Source: Emiliania huxleyi CCMP1516 (taxonomy: Eukaryota > Haptophyta > Isochrysidales > Noelaerhabdaceae). From it: DNA of 26,071 bases. The notes below the pieces were generated by a model. The model saw nothing but the letters and a program-made list of their open reading frames with translations, had not been told where the DNA came from and ran no database searches. The position numbers and the translations under genes are program-made. Where the stretch lies: contig NW_005199006.1 of NCBI RefSeq assembly GCF_000372725.1, positions 53,048 through 79,118 of the forward strand, read 5' to 3'. Below are positions 22,798 through 26,071 of the stretch, piece after piece. Positions within the stretch are counted from its first letter, which is position 1, and each line of letters opens with the position of its first letter.

Positions 22798-24015
22798 ATG
22801 CCGAAAAGGGAGCGATCCGCGGCGCAGGCACGCGCTGAGGCCGTGTATAGACGCGCCAATCCGGATGATAGGGGCGATCGGGGCCGTGACCGCAGGGCCG
22901 AGAAGGTCGAGTACAGACGCAGACTCAAGAAAACGAGAGCGGAGGCCGCCGCCCTCGCGGTGCCTAACGCTGCTCCTGCGGCTCTCGTTCCCGTCCCGAT
23001 TCCGTCTATCGTCCCTCGGCCACGGGCCCTCGGCCAGCACGGCAGGGGCCACCTGCTCGTCGCGAGGCAGCCGAGCTTGGCACTTCCGCCGCCCCTCGCC
23101 GCTCTTCCACCTACAATTGCTCCTCGCCTCGTCGCTCCGATCCCGCCTTTGGCGCCGACCGCGAGCCGGTACGGCGGCCTCGCCCTGCGCGACATCGCCT
23201 TTGGCAGCAGCCAGGGTCGCCTCGGCAAGGGCGGCCAAGGCACCGTTAGGCTTGGCCGCCACTACGGTGGTCGTCTCGCGGTGAAGCAGCCGCTGCGCGC
23301 GAGCAGCGCCTTCGCCTCCGAGTGTCAGATCGCGGCAGCACTACACCATGAGAACATCATCTATGTGATGGGCTTTGCATGCGCCCCGCGCGAGACGCCG
23401 TTCCTCGCTCTCGACTATGCCGACGCAGGGACTCTGGGAGATTTGTTGATCGGGGATCAGAGGGGCGAGAGCCGCTCCCTCGGCGTGCAGATTGCAAGAG
23501 CAATGTCGTACCTGCACACGCGATCTCCCCCCATCGTGCACCTTGACCTCAAGCCATCGAACGTGCTGCTGTCGGCGCGCTCTGAGGGGCTTGTCGCTAA
23601 GCTGTGTGACTTTGGGCAGGCGAGGCGACTAGCCGTTGGGGCGCAGCTCTCGCACTCAGGCACGCCGGGTTGGCGGGCGCCCGAGCAGGTGCGGGTGGCC
23701 CGCGACTTTGCAGTCGTGCCGCTTTCGCGTGGCACCGACGCCTGGTCGCTAGGGTGTGTCCTGGCTGCGCTCGAGGCGCCGTCGGGCGTCTGCGACCCGT
23801 ACCACTTCGCCACGGGCGACGCGCCAGGCAAGTGCGACTCGCGCCTCCGACACGAGCTCGACGCAATCGTCGCGAACGGCTTCACCCGCCCGTGTGTGCC
23901 CGATGAAAGCCGGCTTGCAGGTGTGGTCAGCGCGTGTACGCACGCCCTGCCTAGTGAGCGAGCGACGTGCGCGTGGGTGCGCGCCGAGCTCGAGCAGCTT
24001 CTGCTGCAGCCGTGA
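22798..24015 (+). CDS. Transposon-borne non-RD protein kinase, copy 2
   Basis: The 405-aa product is identical in sequence to the kinase at 7628-8845, with the Gly-rich loop, Lys163, HLDLKPSN, DFG and APE motifs all intact. The ATG is at 22798. The rest of this element is truncated, but the kinase gene is complete, so it could still be expressed. Its left flank, including the 21-bp-period repeat near 22685-22723, is also preserved. Confidence 0.85.
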   Translation: MPKRERSAAQARAEAVYRRANPDDRGDRGRDRRAEKVEYRRRLKKTRAEAAALAVPNAAPAALVPVPIPSIVPRPRALGQHGRGHLLVARQPSLALPPPLAALPPTIAPRLVAPIPPLAPTASRYGGLALRDIAFGSSQGRLGKGGQGTVRLGRHYGGRLAVKQPLRASSAFASECQIAAALHHENIIYVMGFACAPRETPFLALDYADAGTLGDLLIGDQRGESRSLGVQIARAMSYLHTRSPPIVHLDLKPSNVLLSARSEGLVAKLCDFGQARRLAVGAQLSHSGTPGWRAPEQVRVARDFAVVPLSRGTDAWSLGCVLAALEAPSGVCDPYHFATGDAPGKCDSRLRHELDAIVANGFTRPCVPDESRLAGVVSACTHALPSERATCAWVRAELEQLLLQP

Positions 24016-24255
24016 GCGCAGAGAGTGACGCGCGAGTGACGGGCGAGGCCGATTGTCGATCTCTTTTCTGGTTGGTGCCATGTTTTGAGGGTGTATGAAA
24101 TCTGTAATTGTCAAATGACACCCGGCTAGGCCGACACAGCCCCCCTCCCCCACTCGCCGCGCTAACAGTCTCGCACAAAATAAACAGCCGGGAGCGGGGT
24201 CGGGTCGTGTGGGCACAGCCTCAGCAGACACAGCCTGCGCGACGAGCCGGCCCGC

Positions 24256-24687
24256 CTAGGCAAAGGGCGAAAAGCAGAGGATCGCCGCATTCACGCCGTT
24301 GCGGCGCGACGGCGTCAGTCCCTCCGGCGTGACGGGCGGCGCGGTAACACGCGCCCGTTTCTTGCCGCCGGCGTTGACCGGAGCGGTCGAGGACGACGCA
24401 GCGGCAACTACGCCGTTGACGGGAGCCGGGCTCGGCTTCGGCATGCGCGAGAAGAATTTGTGAAGTGTCCCATGCTCGCTCTCTGGCGAGAGGGCCATCA
24501 GGCGCTTGAGCGCATCCTCCTTGTACTTGGTCACCATGTGGGCCGGGAGGTCTCGGGCTTGGCGGCGCGTCAGCGGCGGCACGACCGGCTCGTCGAGGGG
24601 GTTCTTCGTGGCGGCGACCTTGCGCTTGTGCGCGCGGACGTACACCTTGCGGACGCGTGGCTGAGGGCACTCTCCCGAGGGCGGCAT
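24256..24687 (-). CDS. Small basic transposon protein with PIP-like motif, copy 2
   Basis: Identical to the 143-aa product at 9086-9517, with GTLHKFFSRMPKP and the basic ends. It remains intact and divergent from the truncated transposase gene. Confidence 0.5.
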   Translation of the reverse strand: MPPSGECPQPRVRKVYVRAHKRKVAATKNPLDEPVVPPLTRRQARDLPAHMVTKYKEDALKRLMALSPESEHGTLHKFFSRMPKPSPAPVNGVVAAASSSTAPVNAGGKKRARVTAPPVTPEGLTPSRRNGVNAAILCFSPFA

Positions 24688-24711
24688 GGCGACTTGCTGT
24701 GGATGTAGTCG

Positions 24712-26071
24712 ATGTGTGCAGTGTGCAGGATTTGCACCCTTTTTGCATTCATCCTGACACGTGACACTACGCGAGCAGCACCCATGGAGGCGCTGGTCAA
24801 CACTGTGCTGCTGGCTGCACACCCGAGCCTTCGCGAGCGCTGCAACGCCGCAAAGGTCGTGTCGGTCCTCGAGGAGCTCGGGGCGTACGACTCGTCCGCA
24901 CTGCGGTCACTCCTCTCGTCGTTCACCGACACCGTCGCACACAAGCTGAAGGAGGAGGAAGCAGCACCGCCAGCTCTGGTCGCCGCGCTGGCGACGCATG
25001 TCGACTCGGGCAGCCTATCAGAGCCTCAGAACATCGGCGGCGCGATGGACGCGACAGCTGCAACCTCCTCCTCGAGCAGCGCCGCCGCTGCTGTCACCCC
25101 GAGGACGGTGAAGGCGAAGGCCGGCGGCGGCAAGCATAGCACGCTGCAGCAGAAGTCGATCGGCGCGTTCTTTGCTGGTGGCACCAGGACTACGTACGCG
25201 ACGCTGCCGGGCATAGGCCGTCAGATCAGATCCGTTACCTCGCTCACGCCCGAGCAGCTGCAGGCTGTGGGCAAGGCGCCCGAGAAGTTCACGTCGTGCG
25301 CCAAGGGCTGTGGGCAGACATTCTTGCACGGGCCTGCGCGCGTTGCGCACGAAAAGTTCTGCAGCGGTCGCGCGGCCGAGACGGCCGCCGAAGTCGCCGC
25401 CGCCGCAGAGGCTGCCGCCTCCGCTGCCACCACCACCCAGCCCGCCACCGCCGTCACCGAGGCTGCCGCCGAAGCCGCTAACAGCAGCGACGACGAGCAG
25501 CCACCCGCGAAAGCACCAAAGCTGCGCGCGGATGGCGGCATCAAGCAGAGTGGGCTCCGCCAGGGCGAGAAGAAGGGCATGAAACACTCGCTCTACTTTA
25601 AGCTCGAGGTGGTGCGCACGCTGCGCAGGTTGCAGAGCCTCGAGAAGCGCTGGGAGAAGGCGCCGAGTGGCTGGCGTGGCGCCGGCATCGAGACGTCGGA
25701 GATTCACAAGGGCGTACACCCCTCCCTCGTGTCCAAGTGGGGCGGCAAGGAGGACGAGCTGCACATGGCGCTGCAGCACGAGAACCGCGTCAGCCGTAAG
25801 CAGAAGCACCGCACCGGCACGATGGCGACGTTCCAGTCGCGCGGCGCACGGCGGACGACCCTCCATCGCGGCCGCGCGCCGCCTTTCGCTGCGGTCGAGG
25901 TGGAGCTGCACAAGCGCTACCGCGACAAGCGGACGCGTGGCGAGCGCGTGACCGGCCAATGGCTTCGCGTCTCCATGAAGCGCCTCGTGCGCGAGTTCGC
26001 CGGCGCCGACGTGGCCGACGGCTTCAAGGCGTCCAAGTGGTGGCTGCGGATATCCCAATCCCATTGTAAAA
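24712..26071 (+). pseudogene. Truncated pogo-type transposase, copy 2
   Basis: It matches copy 1 from the ATG at 24712 through about residue 446 (PIP box, C2HC finger, both HTH regions up to FKASKWWLR). At 26050 it changes to unrelated sequence (ISQSHCK to the window end). The whole DDE catalytic core is missing. The remaining N-terminal part could bind DNA and PCNA without catalysis if translated. Truncation may be an assembly effect because the break is 22 bp from the window edge. Confidence 0.75.
26050..26071. other. Unrelated 22-bp tail after the break in copy 2
   Basis: The 22 bases beginning ATATCCCAATCCCATTG do not match copy 1 or any other part of the window and are AT-richer than the surroundings. 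They could be a second insertion, a deletion junction or an assembly artefact. Confidence 0.5.

Larger units (their letters stand above)
22300..26071 (+). mobile_element. Second copy of the kinase-carrying pogo-type transposon, 3'-truncated
   Basis: The left end starts at 22302 after TA. From there to 26049 it matches copy 1 (7132-10879) at a constant offset of 15,170 bp, with identical predicted proteins and no difference seen by eye. At 26050 the match stops within the transposase gene and 22 unrelated bases follow to the window end. The right TIR is therefore absent from the window. The copy is either deleted, interrupted by another insertion, or ends in a misassembled contig tip. Confidence 0.9.

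Overview
The window looks like nuclear DNA of a GC-rich unicellular eukaryote, most probably a haptophyte-type alga; this placement is inference. The evidence is: eukaryote-only gene families (AGC kinase, exostosin glycosyltransferase, BUD23 methyltransferase, neutral sphingomyelinase-like phosphodiesterase, TTI1 HEAT protein, myristoylated EF-hand protein), very short introns including a probable GC-AG intron, long simple repeats, and a pogo-type DNA transposon. No operons, rRNA genes, tRNA genes or CRISPR arrays were seen. Other GC-rich algae cannot be excluded.

Layout. 1-902 (+): 3' end of a PDK1-like AGC kinase gene. It is convergent with 1455-2981 (-), an exostosin/GT47 glycosyltransferase. 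3766-5163 (-): a BUD23-like rRNA methyltransferase with unusual extensions. 5164-7129: about 2 kb without a convincing gene, holding a MITE-like inverted-repeat element, a 29-bp tandem repeat, dispersed repeats and a ~125-bp CT tract. 7132-12669: a complete 5.54-kb DNA transposon (TA target duplication, 30-bp imperfect TIRs, duplicated subterminal blocks). It encodes a protein kinase, a small basic protein on the opposite strand, and a 936-aa pogo/CENP-B-type DDE transposase. 12870-14015 (-): neutral-sphingomyelinase-like phosphodiesterase. 14278-18581 (-): a multi-exon TTI1-like gene, with introns that look recently created. 18982-20227: a gag-like or unrecognised ORF associated with two copies of a hairpin-forming 29-bp direct repeat. 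21031-21327 (+): a weak small ORF behind a TATA box. 21799-22122 (+): a small myristoylated EF-hand-like protein. 22302-26049: a second copy of the transposon, apparently identical to the first, that breaks off inside the transposase gene 22 bp before the window end.

The host genes are unrelated housekeeping and signalling genes. The coherent system is the transposon. Its transposase carries a canonical PCNA-binding (PIP) motif, a C2HC finger, two helix-turn-helix regions and a DD36D catalytic core. A divergently placed small protein carries a PIP-like motif. The cargo is a complete non-RD protein kinase. A pogo-type element carrying its own kinase is the most unusual thing here; that the kinase acts on the transposase, on PCNA-linked replication or on host signalling is speculation.

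Limits: splice sites were assigned by eye, no database search was possible, and start codons were placed at the first plausible ATG.
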